Position numbers and translations under genes: made by a program
Source: Deltaproteobacteria bacterium
GTDB taxonomy: Bacteria; Myxococcota_C; UBA6777
Direction of reading: 5' to 3'
NCBI GenBank assembly: GCA_002731275.1
Contig: PCBK01000079.1
Location: 1-47,351 of the forward strand
DNA length: 47,351 bases
Part shown: one piece after another, positions 17,569 through 27,016 of the stretch
How positions within the stretch are numbered: the stretch's first letter is position 1
Layout: every line of letters starts with the position of its first letter
The notes under the pieces: model-generated
Databases searched by the model: none
Told to the model about the DNA's origin: nothing
The model's input: only the letters and a program-made list of their open reading frames with translations

Positions 17569-19503
17569 ATGTCTATCTTTTCCAGGCGTTTATACGCCAA
17601 GACCGCTGCAATTTCATTGGTGATGATATGTTTTTTGATGTGTTTGAGCGCCTGTCCCGGTCCACCTGAGGAGTGCGTGAGCAAATCCGATTGTGAACAG
17701 CAATACTTTTGTGTCGATGGAAAGTGCACTTTACCTGACGTATACGTTCAACCTGAGCCTTCTGACGAGAAGACCGTCGATGATGTTCCTGAAAAGACTC
17801 CCGAATTGCCTCCCAAAGAAACAGTGGAGGAAAAAGAAGCACAAGTTGAGACGGTTGTCGATGAGAGTGGTCCTTGCAAGGCAGGGAGTCGCCGGCTTTG
17901 CTACACTGGACCTCCTGAGACGCGCAATGTTGGTGCATGTCGAAGTGGAAAGCAGACCTGTAAGAGCGATGGTACCTGGACGACGTGTCTTGGTGAGCTG
18001 AAACCCAAAGATGAAGTCTGTAACGGAAAAGATGACAACTGTGACGGAACTGTCGATGAAACAAACGAGTGTGATGCGTGCTCTGCGTGCAAGAGCGGTG
18101 GTTGTGTGGTCAAAGAAGACGCTGTCCCCGTCCTTAACAGCCTCTCTGTCGTCTCCCTCACTGGAAACGCGCTCAACTCTGTGACTGCCAAGGGACAATG
18201 TTTCTCTGCGCAGGCAAAACTTGTCTTTGATAGCAACAGCGTGACCACTAAGATCGTATCGAGCAACGAATTACAGGGGGAAGTCGACACCAAAGGCATC
18301 GCACCTGGTAAATACGACGTCATCGTGTCCAATGGACAAGGCAAGGACTCCAAACCCATCGAGGTTGAGGTCCAACAGGCGAGCTGTCTCTCTAGGCCAT
18401 TCTTTGGTACGATGAACACGAACAATGGCGAAGCCGGGAAGCAAATCCCCTTCACGATCACAGGCTTTTCACTCCAACAAAAGACCAGCATCATTTTTGA
18501 TGGAAAGGCGATCCCTACGAAGTTCATCAACACGAGCTCACTTGAAGCGGATCCCCGCCTTGACCTGACCAATGTTAAAGCCGGTGTCTACGAAGTGTGG
18601 TTGAGGAACCCTGATTTTTGTGAATCTACCAAGATGAAGTTCTACGTACTCGACCCCAACGCGACACCTCTTATCTCGAATGTCACACCTGGTACGGTCT
18701 CGTTCAATAAAGCGACAACGGTCGAGATTCGTGGGAACAACTTTGTACAAGGCGCCAACGTATTTGTGGGCCTACAGTCACTCCCAGGCGTGATCTACAG
18801 GAGCCCTGTTTTACTCGAAGTCCCCCTTACACTGACTGCTAAAAATGATTCCTCTGGCGATTTCTCGCTCTCTGTGCTCAATCCCAACGGGAATCGCTCG
18901 AACAGTATGCCCATCAAATATAGAAATGGACTCCCTACAATCATCTCAACCACCCCCAGTATGTGGAACACAAAGTGTTCAAAAGACATCGTCGTACAAG
19001 GGACTGGTTTTGAACGAGGTGTTTCGTTGACCTTTGGGACGACGAAGTACACAACTGGCGGGGCGACTCATCCTCTGACAAGGACAAGTGATGTGGCGTT
19101 GTCTTTTTCACTCGATCATACGACATTGCAAAAGCAGGATTACACCATCACAGTCTCCAATGGGACGTTTGGTACATCCAAGCCGTATACATTCAAGGTT
19201 ATAGATGGTACGTCTTTGGCGGCCTCGATCGGGAATGTACAGCCCCCGTCTGGGAAGGCTGGGCAAACGGTCAACGTGACTGTGACACCAAAAGCCGGAA
19301 CGGACTTTTACTCAGGTGCTGTGGTCGAGCTTGATGGTAAACCGCAGATCACGTCTTGTGTACAACCTGGCCCTGGTCAACCTTGCTCTTCGTTGTCTGT
19401 GATCCTTGATCTCAGTGGTATCGCTGCTGGGACCGCGAATCTTGTCGTGGTCAACCCCTGCCAAAGCAAAAGCGCAGCCACAAGCTTCACTGTCACTCCC
19501 TGA
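17569..19503 (+). CDS. MopE-motif and IPT/TIG-repeat surface lipoprotein
   Basis: A 644-residue lipoprotein. The ATG at 17569 is preferred to the earlier in-frame ATG at 17554 because GGAG lies 9 bases upstream and it begins just before the signal peptide (VMICFLMCLSAC lipobox). After a small Cys-rich knot (ECVSKSDCEQQYFCVDGKC) comes an acidic Pro/Glu linker. Next is a module with RLCYTGPPETRNVGAC and CNGKDDNCDGTVDE, the metal-binding motif family of MopE (PF11617), widespread in Myxococcota. From about 200 to the end are four or five immunoglobulin-like IPT/TIG repeats (PxISNVTPGTVSFN-type openings). It is likely exposed on the cell surface. The gene is convergent with the MoxR-like ATPase gene (43-base gap). 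Confidence 0.87.
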   Translation: MSIFSRRLYAKTAAISLVMICFLMCLSACPGPPEECVSKSDCEQQYFCVDGKCTLPDVYVQPEPSDEKTVDDVPEKTPELPPKETVEEKEAQVETVVDESGPCKAGSRRLCYTGPPETRNVGACRSGKQTCKSDGTWTTCLGELKPKDEVCNGKDDNCDGTVDETNECDACSACKSGGCVVKEDAVPVLNSLSVVSLTGNALNSVTAKGQCFSAQAKLVFDSNSVTTKIVSSNELQGEVDTKGIAPGKYDVIVSNGQGKDSKPIEVEVQQASCLSRPFFGTMNTNNGEAGKQIPFTITGFSLQQKTSIIFDGKAIPTKFINTSSLEADPRLDLTNVKAGVYEVWLRNPDFCESTKMKFYVLDPNATPLISNVTPGTVSFNKATTVEIRGNNFVQGANVFVGLQSLPGVIYRSPVLLEVPLTLTAKNDSSGDFSLSVLNPNGNRSNSMPIKYRNGLPTIISTTPSMWNTKCSKDIVVQGTGFERGVSLTFGTTKYTTGGATHPLTRTSDVALSFSLDHTTLQKQDYTITVSNGTFGTSKPYTFKVIDGTSLAASIGNVQPPSGKAGQTVNVTVTPKAGTDFYSGAVVELDGKPQITSCVQPGPGQPCSSLSVILDLSGIAAGTANLVVVNPCQSKSAATSFTVTP

Positions 19504-19546
19504 ACACGCCTTCCCTCGCTTCCTCTTTCCTTTGGGTGTCTTTCCC

Positions 19547-20692
19547 TTACGATTTTTTCTTGGGTTTTTTCTTGTTGCGAAGGTTGCGATCTTCGCGGAG
19601 CGCGTCTTGTACGATTGCCCAAACCGCGCCTGCATCAGAGGACACGTCATCCCAGCGGCCTGAGAAGCGACCACAAAACGAAGACTTGAGGATCTCCGAG
19701 AGCATCGCCCGTTGCTTGTTATCCATTAGCGGGTGTTTGAGGTAGATGCACACTTCTTCGGTCGCACGAACGGAGAGTCCTGCGTCCAGGTCGGCTGCGT
19801 GGCGCACGCGATCGGCGATCGAGACGACGAGCTGCAAGAGCGATTGTCCCAACTCCGGATGTCGTCTTGAGAGCAGCTTGACCTCCTCTTCGGGGGGCAA
19901 GTAGTCCATCTGGAGAGGGGCAAAACGGTCGAGCTGTGCCGCGTCGATACCAAAGGTGCCAGAGAACTCGTTTCCTCTGTTGACCGCTGCGATAAATTGG
20001 ACGTTATGGGGGATCTCAATGAAGTTATTCTTGATCGGGTTGAAGATCCGGCGTGTCGAGTCCAACGCGGGCATCAACATATTCCGTGCGGACTCCTGGC
20101 ATCGGTTGAATTCATCGAGAAAGACGAGGTAATTGAGATCATTTCGCTCTTGTGCTTCTTCGAGCGCCGAGAGGAACTCCGTCTTGATAAAGTCGGTCAC
20201 AGGTTGACCTGTATCAGAGGCGCGGACCTGGATGGTCGCCATAAAGTCTGTGGCTTCGACAACTGCTGCGCAGTTGAAGAATACAAATTGCATCCCCAGG
20301 GATTCAGCGATCGCTTTGGCGAGGACGGTCTTTCCGCAACCTTGTGGACCATCGAGCAAGATATTCAGCCCACTCTCAAGCAAGATTTGAAGCTTTCGGC
20401 CAATCATAGGATCGACGTAGATGCCTTCGAGCTTGAGGGAGAGACTTTGGACAAACTCGGTCTCAATACGTCCGCGATCAGGGCGTGGATTGTGGACGGA
20501 TGTAACGCGTACAATACAAGGCACACCTGGACGGATCTTGTCGCTGTTACACAGGACGACTTTGGGGGCGCGCTTGCCATCGAGATGGGTCGCTCGATAG
20601 CGAAAATCTGAGCCTTCGACGGTGTTTGGCCAAAACGTCGTCTCCATCGCTGCACCTACTTTGATCTCTTCTACTTCCCATTTACCGGGCAT
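19547..20692 (-). CDS. MoxR-like AAA+ ATPase
   Basis: A 381-residue ATPase. Residues 1-85 form a beta-rich N-terminal domain with CNSDKIRPGVPCIVRV, resembling an OB/TRAM-type fold. The AAA+ core has Walker A GPQGCGKT, Walker B YLVFLDEFNR, a sensor-1 region FIAAVNRG, and an arginine-containing LDRF segment typical of the MoxR/AAA_5 group. The basic tail ends KKKPKKKS. MoxR ATPases work with VWA-domain proteins as chaperones that assemble or activate targets. Here a VWA protein is encoded 33 bases upstream on the same strand, so the two are almost certainly an operon and partners. The N-terminal nucleic-acid-binding-like domain is unusual for MoxR proteins. Confidence 0.9.
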   Translation of the reverse strand: MPGKWEVEEIKVGAAMETTFWPNTVEGSDFRYRATHLDGKRAPKVVLCNSDKIRPGVPCIVRVTSVHNPRPDRGRIETEFVQSLSLKLEGIYVDPMIGRKLQILLESGLNILLDGPQGCGKTVLAKAIAESLGMQFVFFNCAAVVEATDFMATIQVRASDTGQPVTDFIKTEFLSALEEAQERNDLNYLVFLDEFNRCQESARNMLMPALDSTRRIFNPIKNNFIEIPHNVQFIAAVNRGNEFSGTFGIDAAQLDRFAPLQMDYLPPEEEVKLLSRRHPELGQSLLQLVVSIADRVRHAADLDAGLSVRATEEVCIYLKHPLMDNKQRAMLSEILKSSFCGRFSGRWDDVSSDAGAVWAIVQDALREDRNLRNKKKPKKKS

Positions 20693-20725
20693 CTTTCTTC
20701 TCCTTCAAGTCTGGCTTCGACGAGC

Positions 20726-23700
20726 TTAGCCTTTCATTGCCTTTTGTACGAGTCCCGAAACAATACGACCAAATCGATGAATGGCGAGATCCAGTTGATC
20801 ATCCATGACCTCGATATAGTGAGGAAAACAGATCTCATCGAGGGGGCGGACTGCGATCTGCGCGCAACATATTTTTTGCCGCAGGCTCAACCGTTTGACC
20901 AGCGCTCTCAGTGACGCGACGGAACACTCCGTCGGAGAGCCATCGCTGATCATGACGAGCAAGCGGGCTTGTTTTTTACTCTTAAGCGCAACCTGTGCTG
21001 CGTGCCACAGTGCTGCGGCGTCGTTGTTACCGCCACCTGCGACCAATCCGTGTGCACCACAACGTTGCGCTGTGCCCGCATCGTAAATCACCGTGTCTGT
21101 AAAACCAAAGAAGCGACTCTCTACTCCCTGCAAATCCTTCGTCGATTCTGCGAGCAAAGCCGCAAATAACCTCGCACGTTCGATGTCTTCACCGATCATC
21201 GAACCCGAACAGTCGACGATGACACCGAGAAAAAGATCCGTCTTGTAGACGGGCTTGCGGGCGATGAGGACCCTTGGATCATTGCGCAACATTGCGGATT
21301 GGAGGCGTGAACGATCCAGGCGATGTCCGCTCACACGCTGTTTCACGGGAACCATCCCAATCCCCAGGCGCTGTAAGTACGCGCGCATCTTTTTGCTCCA
21401 CCGGGCTGTCCTCTGAGCGTAGGGGCGGTGTAGAGACGGGACATGGGCGATACGCTCGACGTGTGTAATTTCTGGGAAGTACTCGTCCTCACTCAGATTG
21501 ATCGTGCGTGTGGGTGTTCCTTCTTCGTGGTCTTTTTTGCGCTCCTTGGAAGCGTGTGGATTGAGCGCACGTTTGATCTCACCCTGCAACTCTTCGTTGC
21601 TGAATCCATCTGATGACACAGAGACTTCACCTGCGCTTGCGTCGAGGACGGCCTCTTGGCCGAAGCTGTCGAGTAACTGTGTCTCTTTGCCAAAGATCCG
21701 ACGAAGTTCGAGGGTGATCTCCCACAAACGCTGCATGTCCGAACGACGAAAGGCTTTCTTGAAGTATTTCAAAGCCTCTGCGACTTTGGGATCCTGGTGG
21801 ATGTTGCCTTTCCCCATGCGCAACGCCCGCACAAACCGAACGAAACTTGAACCCATCCCCTCCAACTCCAAGAACAAACGTCCCATCTCCAAGCGGATAT
21901 GTCCGAAATTCTTGCCCACTTTGAGTGGGACATGGGTCAACACATGGAAGGTTTTTGCGCCAAGCTGTTCAAGCAGCGTGTATCCCGCGACCTCCTTGTC
22001 TTTGTGCTGGAATCCGTAAGCTGCGAGGCGTTTGAGATCATCACCAAAAGACTCATCTTTCGCGCGCAAATTGCGTTCGAGGTGTTCGTCAGAGACGAGA
22101 TTGAGCAGAGAGTGCAGATGTTGTTGTTGTGCTTTGTTCCAAATCTCAATGGCGTCGGGGTCTGCGTGGTAGATATGATGCCCAAATTCGTGGACGATCA
22201 ATCCTTTGACGATGCTCTCACCGTTCTGCTCTCCCTGGAGGATAGGCAGCGGGTTGATGTGAATACGTGACTCCTTGAGCCTTGTGTAGCCGAGGGCAGA
22301 CCCCCCAATCATCTCGATCGCGAACATTCGTCCAAGAAGCTCTCGTCCGACCTTGACCCCCCACGCGAAGGTGTTGGCCAGTCGGTACAGCTTGTTGTAT
22401 CGGCTCTTGGCGAGTGTCGGCTTGAGCAACGTCAGCGCTCTGTTTTGGATGTTCTCCTGGTTACTTTGCTTGAGCAGGATGAGCAACCCTTTTTCGCGTG
22501 TGCTGGGCAACAGCGATGAGTATTCCAAATGATTGAGGAGTTGTGATTGATCGGCGTTGTGGCCGCCTGCGATCAGGCCCGAGAGGGTGTACGACAAGAC
22601 CCACTCTTCTGGGATGTCGATGTATAGTTGCCCGCGGTCCTTTTGACTGTGTTTGTCGAGGACATGATGTTGCATCAACTCGACGAGAAAACCCGTTAAG
22701 TCGCCTTCTTTTCGCAGCCTGCGTGCGACCTCATAGCGTGTGGAGAACAACCTGTTATGGTCCACTGCGAGGAACGAGCGAAGTGCGCTCTTTGCGTCTT
22801 CATCGAGGGGTTGTGTGCTCTTCGTGAGCTGACTGACAGCGTATTGGTAGATCACAAAGTGGGGAGATTTGATCCATTCTAACGCGAGCTCTCTCGGTGA
22901 GGAAGCTAACGACTGTATGGCTTCCCAATCGTCGCGTTGTAACCACTGTTGCTCTGTCGGCCTCATCATCGCGTCGCGAAGCCAAGGCCACATTGTCTCT
23001 TTGTGCGCTTGTTGGCAGAGGCTGATCGCAAGAAGGACACGGGCTTCTAGGGGGCGTGCTTCATCATGAACCAGCGCACAGAGTGACGCGGGCAACGACA
23101 ACTCGGCGAGAGATAGACCTCTCCAGACCGTTCGGAATTGTTTGGGCCAATCCCCGGAGAGCAACTTATCGAGCAACCTTTGCGCGTGCTGATCTCCCAA
23201 ACAGACGAGCTGTGTGACGGCTTCTTCTGCGAGCTTGGGGTTGTCGTCGTATACGTACTTGAGGAGGAATTCGACATCTTCCGAAGAGCGAAGTTGATTG
23301 AGTAACTCGATTGTGAGCTGTGTGCCTTCGTGTTTTTGTTTCTTTTGGGTTTGTACCCCAACGGTCTCCAACCATCCCCGAAAGAGACGAAGTAGCTCTG
23401 GCGAGAGAGACGCGATGTTTGTTTGTAGTGAGCGCTTGATCGGCTCCAACTTCTCTCGCAGGTCCGTTTGCTTGGTCAATTGAAGGAGGATCTTCGCAGC
23501 GAGCGATTGGAGCGTGTCATCGATCAATGCGGGCTCGAATTCAAACGCCTCTTCAGCGAATACCTCTGGCAGGTCTTCGTGGGGAAGGAGCGTCTGGAGC
23601 AAGAAAGCACCGAGCGCATCGTCGTAAAGCTCTGTGAGTTTGTTCGTCTCGCGCCATGCTCGGTTTTGGACGACCTTTGCGATGGCGTTCCAGAAGCGGT

Positions 23701-26038
23701 GACATAACGGTCCTCTCGCTGTCTGTAATCCCCACTGAAGGGCCGCTGCGAACCCTCCCTTCCATTTGTCCAATTCTTCCTGAAAGACTTTGAGATGCTT
23801 TTCGTAGCGGAACATCCAGGCTCTCGCCCAAAAGGGAAGGTCCGTCGCAAATTCACACTGAGAGACCATCAAGACATCGACGCGTTTGATAAAATCCTTT
23901 TCGTCTTCGACAAAGCGCGGAAAGATGTCTGCGATATCCTGTGGAGAGTCGAAGGAAAGGAGCAGCGCAAGGCAGATCTCCGCGAGCGCTTCACTTTCGT
24001 CTTCCTCTGTAGGTTTGGGACGTTTTGCGAGCGCGTCACACAAACCTTTATGGGGATCGCGCCAGCAGTCTTCGAGTGCGTCGAGCAGAGCCCGTCCATG
24101 TGCATGGATGATCTGTTCTCTCTGCTCTTGGGTGAGTGTCGAGACTTTTTTGTTGCTGCCTCCAAAACCTCTCTTCTTCTTCTGGGGTCGCAAGGAGAGG
24201 TCTCCTGGCGTGTTCTCCTCTAACCACTTTTTGATCTCAGGTTGTGTGTACTTTGAGAGTATACCGAGCAGCGCCAACTTGGTGTCGTGGGAGAACAAGT
24301 AACAATTGCCCAGCAGCGTGAGAAAGCGCATCAACTCCGCTTCATCGAAGGATTGTAGTGCGTGCTTGAATCGTTTGGCGCTGAAGTTGAGACCTGCGCG
24401 AAAGAGCGCCTCGATGCTCATGTTGTTGTGCGCGAACTTGGGCGCGTTGAATAGCAAGCGCAGCAAGACTGGGAGTTCGTCGCTTCCAAATTGTCCGATG
24501 ATGACCTCTGTGATGCGCTCTACCTTTTTGTCGGAGAGCCTTCGTGTCCGTGTCCCCGCTGTGTGGAGAAGGCCTCGTAGAACGTCGACGTGGAGACCTT
24601 CTCCGTACTTGCTCAGTGTTTCGAGGAACCCGAGTCGGTTGGATGGGATGCGCAAGGCGAGCTTGGAGAGCAGGGCGGGTTTGTTCTCGACCTTGGTCTT
24701 CAGTAACGTCGTAAGCAGCGCGTGGTGAAGTTTTTCTCCCTTGCCTGTTTGCGGAGCGAGCGCGATCAATCGGGTCGCACCTTCTGGATCGTCCTGCGCC
24801 GCTGCGATCAGTTTTTGTTTGCCGTAGGAGAATGTATCTTTTTTGGTCGTGTCTTTTGCGAGCGCTTCGAGCAGCTGCGCAAAGGGTCTGCTCTGTAAAA
24901 GGCTCATCAGTCCTGCGAGAGCGCCGAGGTCAAGTTTGTTGGTCGCTGGATGGCGGCAAAAATCACTATCCCACAGGACGTGGGGAAGCTCTTGCATCTG
25001 TCCTGTTCCAAAGCGGCTACCGATCTCCGTCGCGGCGGCTTTGCGCAGCGCGAGTGGGAAACGCTTCTCCGCTAACAAGGCAGGGTATGTGACGGCACAG
25101 ATCGAGTACGCGGTCGCGTTCCAACGTCCGTAGTGTTGCGCCGTTTTGAAGATCGAGAAGAGCAGTCGTTTGCGTGGCTGTGGTGTGAGTCTGTTGGTGC
25201 GGATACCTTCGCACCACTTGTGCAACATTCGCTCTACAAATGGCGGTGGCTCTTCGTTGGTGTCAGGCGTATTGTCCGGTGTCTGTTGCTCCCACATCTT
25301 CCACACAAACTCGACCATTGTATCGAGGTCGTCAGGTTCTTTGGCGGTCTCCTCCAGGAATGCGAGGATCGACTCATCCGTTTTCTTGGAGAGTTCGAGC
25401 GATTTTTGAAAGCGCGAACCTTGGAAAGCGGCGATGTAGTGGTGTCCCTTTTTGATGAAGGGGAGTGTGTCGAGCTGTCTCAGGAGATCTTCTTCGCTGA
25501 GATGGCCATCTTTGTAGAGAGAAAAGTACAAAGGGAGATATTTGGGTTGTTGCTCTGAGCGTTTGAGAGCCTCGATCACGACGTCGCGATTGTCTTCGTC
25601 TGGAAGCAGATAGAGCAGGTGCTCGGAGTCGAATCGCTCAGGGCATGAGAGGATCGCTTGACGGCGGATGTTTTTGTTGGGGTGGAAGAGGGCGTGCAAC
25701 CAACGCTGGGAGTCGATCTCTGCAGACGCACGAAGGGCACCAAGTGCCGCTTGCTGGACGCTCTCGTCTTCGTGGAACAGGTGTTGGTGAATGAGCTTCC
25801 AACCTTGTAGACCAGTTGCACCACCGAGCACACCGAGCGCAGTTTTGCGCAATGAGAGGTCGTCATGTGTAAGGCACCGACTGATCCCACTGAGAAATGG
25901 AACGCGCTCGGCAAAAGGTCGTTTGGCGAGCTCGTCGAGGAGTGGGATAATGGTCTCGGGAGACAGGTGCTCTTCATGGAGTGCCTGCCAACACAGTATG
26001 TCTTGCATACGATCGCTCCAATGCTGTCTGTTGTACAA
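20726..26038 (-). CDS. Giant HEAT-like / HExxH / VWA-domain protein, partner of MoxR-like ATPase
   Basis: A 1770-residue protein. Most of it (about 1-1200) is alpha-helical, with repeat-like pairs such as LRKTALGVLGGATG and VQQAALGALRASAE near the N-terminus, consistent with HEAT repeats. A zinc-peptidase signature VHEFGHH is at H1283/E1284/H1287, within a helix-rich region. An extended charged linker (about 1450-1550) precedes a C-terminal VWA domain (about 1602-1770) with an intact MIDAS motif DCSGS, a G-rich loop GGGNNDAAAL, and ISDGSP. It is cytoplasmic, with no signal peptide. Paired with the downstream AAA+ gene it forms a MoxR-VWA module in which HEAT repeats may hold substrate. I do not recognise the full architecture; whether the HExxH site is a working protease is unknown. 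Confidence 0.87.
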   Translation of the reverse strand: MYNRQHWSDRMQDILCWQALHEEHLSPETIIPLLDELAKRPFAERVPFLSGISRCLTHDDLSLRKTALGVLGGATGLQGWKLIHQHLFHEDESVQQAALGALRASAEIDSQRWLHALFHPNKNIRRQAILSCPERFDSEHLLYLLPDEDNRDVVIEALKRSEQQPKYLPLYFSLYKDGHLSEEDLLRQLDTLPFIKKGHHYIAAFQGSRFQKSLELSKKTDESILAFLEETAKEPDDLDTMVEFVWKMWEQQTPDNTPDTNEEPPPFVERMLHKWCEGIRTNRLTPQPRKRLLFSIFKTAQHYGRWNATAYSICAVTYPALLAEKRFPLALRKAAATEIGSRFGTGQMQELPHVLWDSDFCRHPATNKLDLGALAGLMSLLQSRPFAQLLEALAKDTTKKDTFSYGKQKLIAAAQDDPEGATRLIALAPQTGKGEKLHHALLTTLLKTKVENKPALLSKLALRIPSNRLGFLETLSKYGEGLHVDVLRGLLHTAGTRTRRLSDKKVERITEVIIGQFGSDELPVLLRLLFNAPKFAHNNMSIEALFRAGLNFSAKRFKHALQSFDEAELMRFLTLLGNCYLFSHDTKLALLGILSKYTQPEIKKWLEENTPGDLSLRPQKKKRGFGGSNKKVSTLTQEQREQIIHAHGRALLDALEDCWRDPHKGLCDALAKRPKPTEEDESEALAEICLALLLSFDSPQDIADIFPRFVEDEKDFIKRVDVLMVSQCEFATDLPFWARAWMFRYEKHLKVFQEELDKWKGGFAAALQWGLQTARGPLCHRFWNAIAKVVQNRAWRETNKLTELYDDALGAFLLQTLLPHEDLPEVFAEEAFEFEPALIDDTLQSLAAKILLQLTKQTDLREKLEPIKRSLQTNIASLSPELLRLFRGWLETVGVQTQKKQKHEGTQLTIELLNQLRSSEDVEFLLKYVYDDNPKLAEEAVTQLVCLGDQHAQRLLDKLLSGDWPKQFRTVWRGLSLAELSLPASLCALVHDEARPLEARVLLAISLCQQAHKETMWPWLRDAMMRPTEQQWLQRDDWEAIQSLASSPRELALEWIKSPHFVIYQYAVSQLTKSTQPLDEDAKSALRSFLAVDHNRLFSTRYEVARRLRKEGDLTGFLVELMQHHVLDKHSQKDRGQLYIDIPEEWVLSYTLSGLIAGGHNADQSQLLNHLEYSSLLPSTREKGLLILLKQSNQENIQNRALTLLKPTLAKSRYNKLYRLANTFAWGVKVGRELLGRMFAIEMIGGSALGYTRLKESRIHINPLPILQGEQNGESIVKGLIVHEFGHHIYHADPDAIEIWNKAQQQHLHSLLNLVSDEHLERNLRAKDESFGDDLKRLAAYGFQHKDKEVAGYTLLEQLGAKTFHVLTHVPLKVGKNFGHIRLEMGRLFLELEGMGSSFVRFVRALRMGKGNIHQDPKVAEALKYFKKAFRRSDMQRLWEITLELRRIFGKETQLLDSFGQEAVLDASAGEVSVSSDGFSNEELQGEIKRALNPHASKERKKDHEEGTPTRTINLSEDEYFPEITHVERIAHVPSLHRPYAQRTARWSKKMRAYLQRLGIGMVPVKQRVSGHRLDRSRLQSAMLRNDPRVLIARKPVYKTDLFLGVIVDCSGSMIGEDIERARLFAALLAESTKDLQGVESRFFGFTDTVIYDAGTAQRCGAHGLVAGGGNNDAAALWHAAQVALKSKKQARLLVMISDGSPTECSVASLRALVKRLSLRQKICCAQIAVRPLDEICFPHYIEVMDDQLDLAIHRFGRIVSGLVQKAMKG

Positions 26039-26141
26039 GGTCTCTTTGATGGTCCAAAGGGTTGCTCTGGTTGTACCAAGAACAACCCGTATTGGCTATA
26101 AGGCAATGGTCTGATAGGGGTTCTTTGTGTGGGTTGGTTGC

Positions 26142-26172
26142 AAAAAAAAAGGCACCTCATGGGTGCCTTTTT
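26142..26172 (-). terminator. Strong intrinsic terminator (second of two)
   Basis: The stem GGCACC/GGTGCC is extended by A5/T5 pairs. On the minus strand it is followed by nine T; on the plus strand by only five. It ends the candidate RNA and precedes the start of the HEAT/VWA gene by about 100 bases. Confidence 0.75.
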
Positions 26173-26189
26173 AGAGAGGAAACTTGATG

Positions 26190-26238
26190 AAAAAAAGGAA
26201 CATCACTTCGACCAAATGGGTATGTTGAAGTGTTCTCC
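26190..26238 (-). terminator. Bulged hairpin with U tract (first of two)
   Basis: On the minus strand, GGA-AA and CACTTC pair with GAAGTG and TTCC around a 17-base loop, followed immediately by seven T (26196-26190). The stem has a G bulge and a short ATG bulge. With the next hairpin it makes a tandem terminator. Confidence 0.5.
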
Positions 26239-26670
26239 ACATCAAGGTATGACCTCCCGAAGGGGGTCATCTCGTCACATATCATTTCTCTCGGCGCTTT
26301 CTGTTTTCCCGGTATCTCTAAAGGACGATGGTTCATTTTCCAGCACAGGGAACGGGGTGCTTGTTCGTCTGTGTAATTGGCTGCCTGATGGCGATGTCCC
26401 GTCATCTTATAGAAGAATCAGTGTCAAAATTGTAGAGAGTGTGGAGGCTATCCGAAAACAGGTTCAAAGGTGCTCTTGGTGGTCATTGTGAGTCACCGAA
26501 CTCCATACATCGACCGCTCCCACCAGAGAGATCGCTACAGTTGTATGGACCCACTCACAACGCCTATCAATTACCGGGGAGGTGTTGTGAGCTCGACACC
26601 CATTGCTGGGGTCTATTCATGAGTTTCCTCATGGCTCTCTGTTGACACGAAGTTCGCGAGAGAGGCTTGA

Positions 26671-27016
26671 TTCAAACCAGAAAGAGTGGATTGAAATGTA
26701 TGTGGGATATTCACTTTTCAAATAACGTCTTTTGATATTGTTTGTACTGAGGTACAAGTCAAACCATGACACATGAATTTTTTATCTTTTAAAAACATGT
26801 GATTATATGATTTGTATTGCCCCGTGAAGTTGTCTGTTGATACGTCTGATCTTCGAGAAAGGTTCATTTGTGATCGAAAAAAAGATCTCCTCCCATCAAA
26901 GTCGAATGATTTTGCTCGGTTTTTGGTGATTGTGTTCGTTTGATCTCGATCTGATCATGAGAGCCCTATTCGACTTGTGCCACGTGAACACCCCCTCACC
27001 CAAAGGAAAGAACCCT
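26671..27016. promoter_or_regulatory. AT-rich region, promoter area with inverted repeat
   Basis: This 346-base stretch is noticeably AT-rich around 26700-26830, unlike its neighbours. It holds the inverted repeat TTGTAC-TGAG-GTACAA at 26742-26757. On the minus strand a TTGACT that partly overlaps this repeat and a perfect TATAAT near 26810 are candidate promoter elements for the RNA at 26142-26670, but they do not form one ideal pair. The plus-strand hydrolase gene at 27017 must also start its transcript here. Confidence 0.35.

Larger units (their letters stand above)
26142..26670 (-). ncRNA. Candidate structured non-coding RNA or long 5' leader
   Basis: No supportable protein gene lies here, yet the minus strand folds into a series of stems. 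In transcript order they are: CTCTCT/AGAGAG (about 26664-26635); CATGAG-GAAA-CTCATG with a GNRA tetraloop (26633-26618); GGTGT/ACACC (26600-26581); and a long hairpin over 26560-26486. The long hairpin has stacked stems TTGTGAGT/ACTCACAA, CCATAC/GTATGG and CGATC/GGTCG. Next come a stem capped by a C(UUCG)G tetraloop (26269-26250) and two U-tract terminators. The stable tetraloops and the U tracts all occur only when read on the minus strand. No minus-strand coding gene lies upstream until 30041, and no plus-strand gene ends nearby, so the terminators have nothing else to serve. It could instead be a leader attenuating the giant gene starting at 26038. I could not match it to RNase P, tmRNA, SRP or 6S RNA. 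Confidence 0.45.

Noticed and set aside
20726-26038. Interpretation of the VWA/HEAT protein and ATPase as an anti-phage defence pair
   Set aside because: The architecture is suggestive, but no other defence gene is nearby and the region is not a mobile island, so a defence role is unsupported.
26129-26491. 120-codon plus-strand frame
   Set aside because: It begins inside the terminator hairpin and runs through the structured RNA region with no recognisable protein features.
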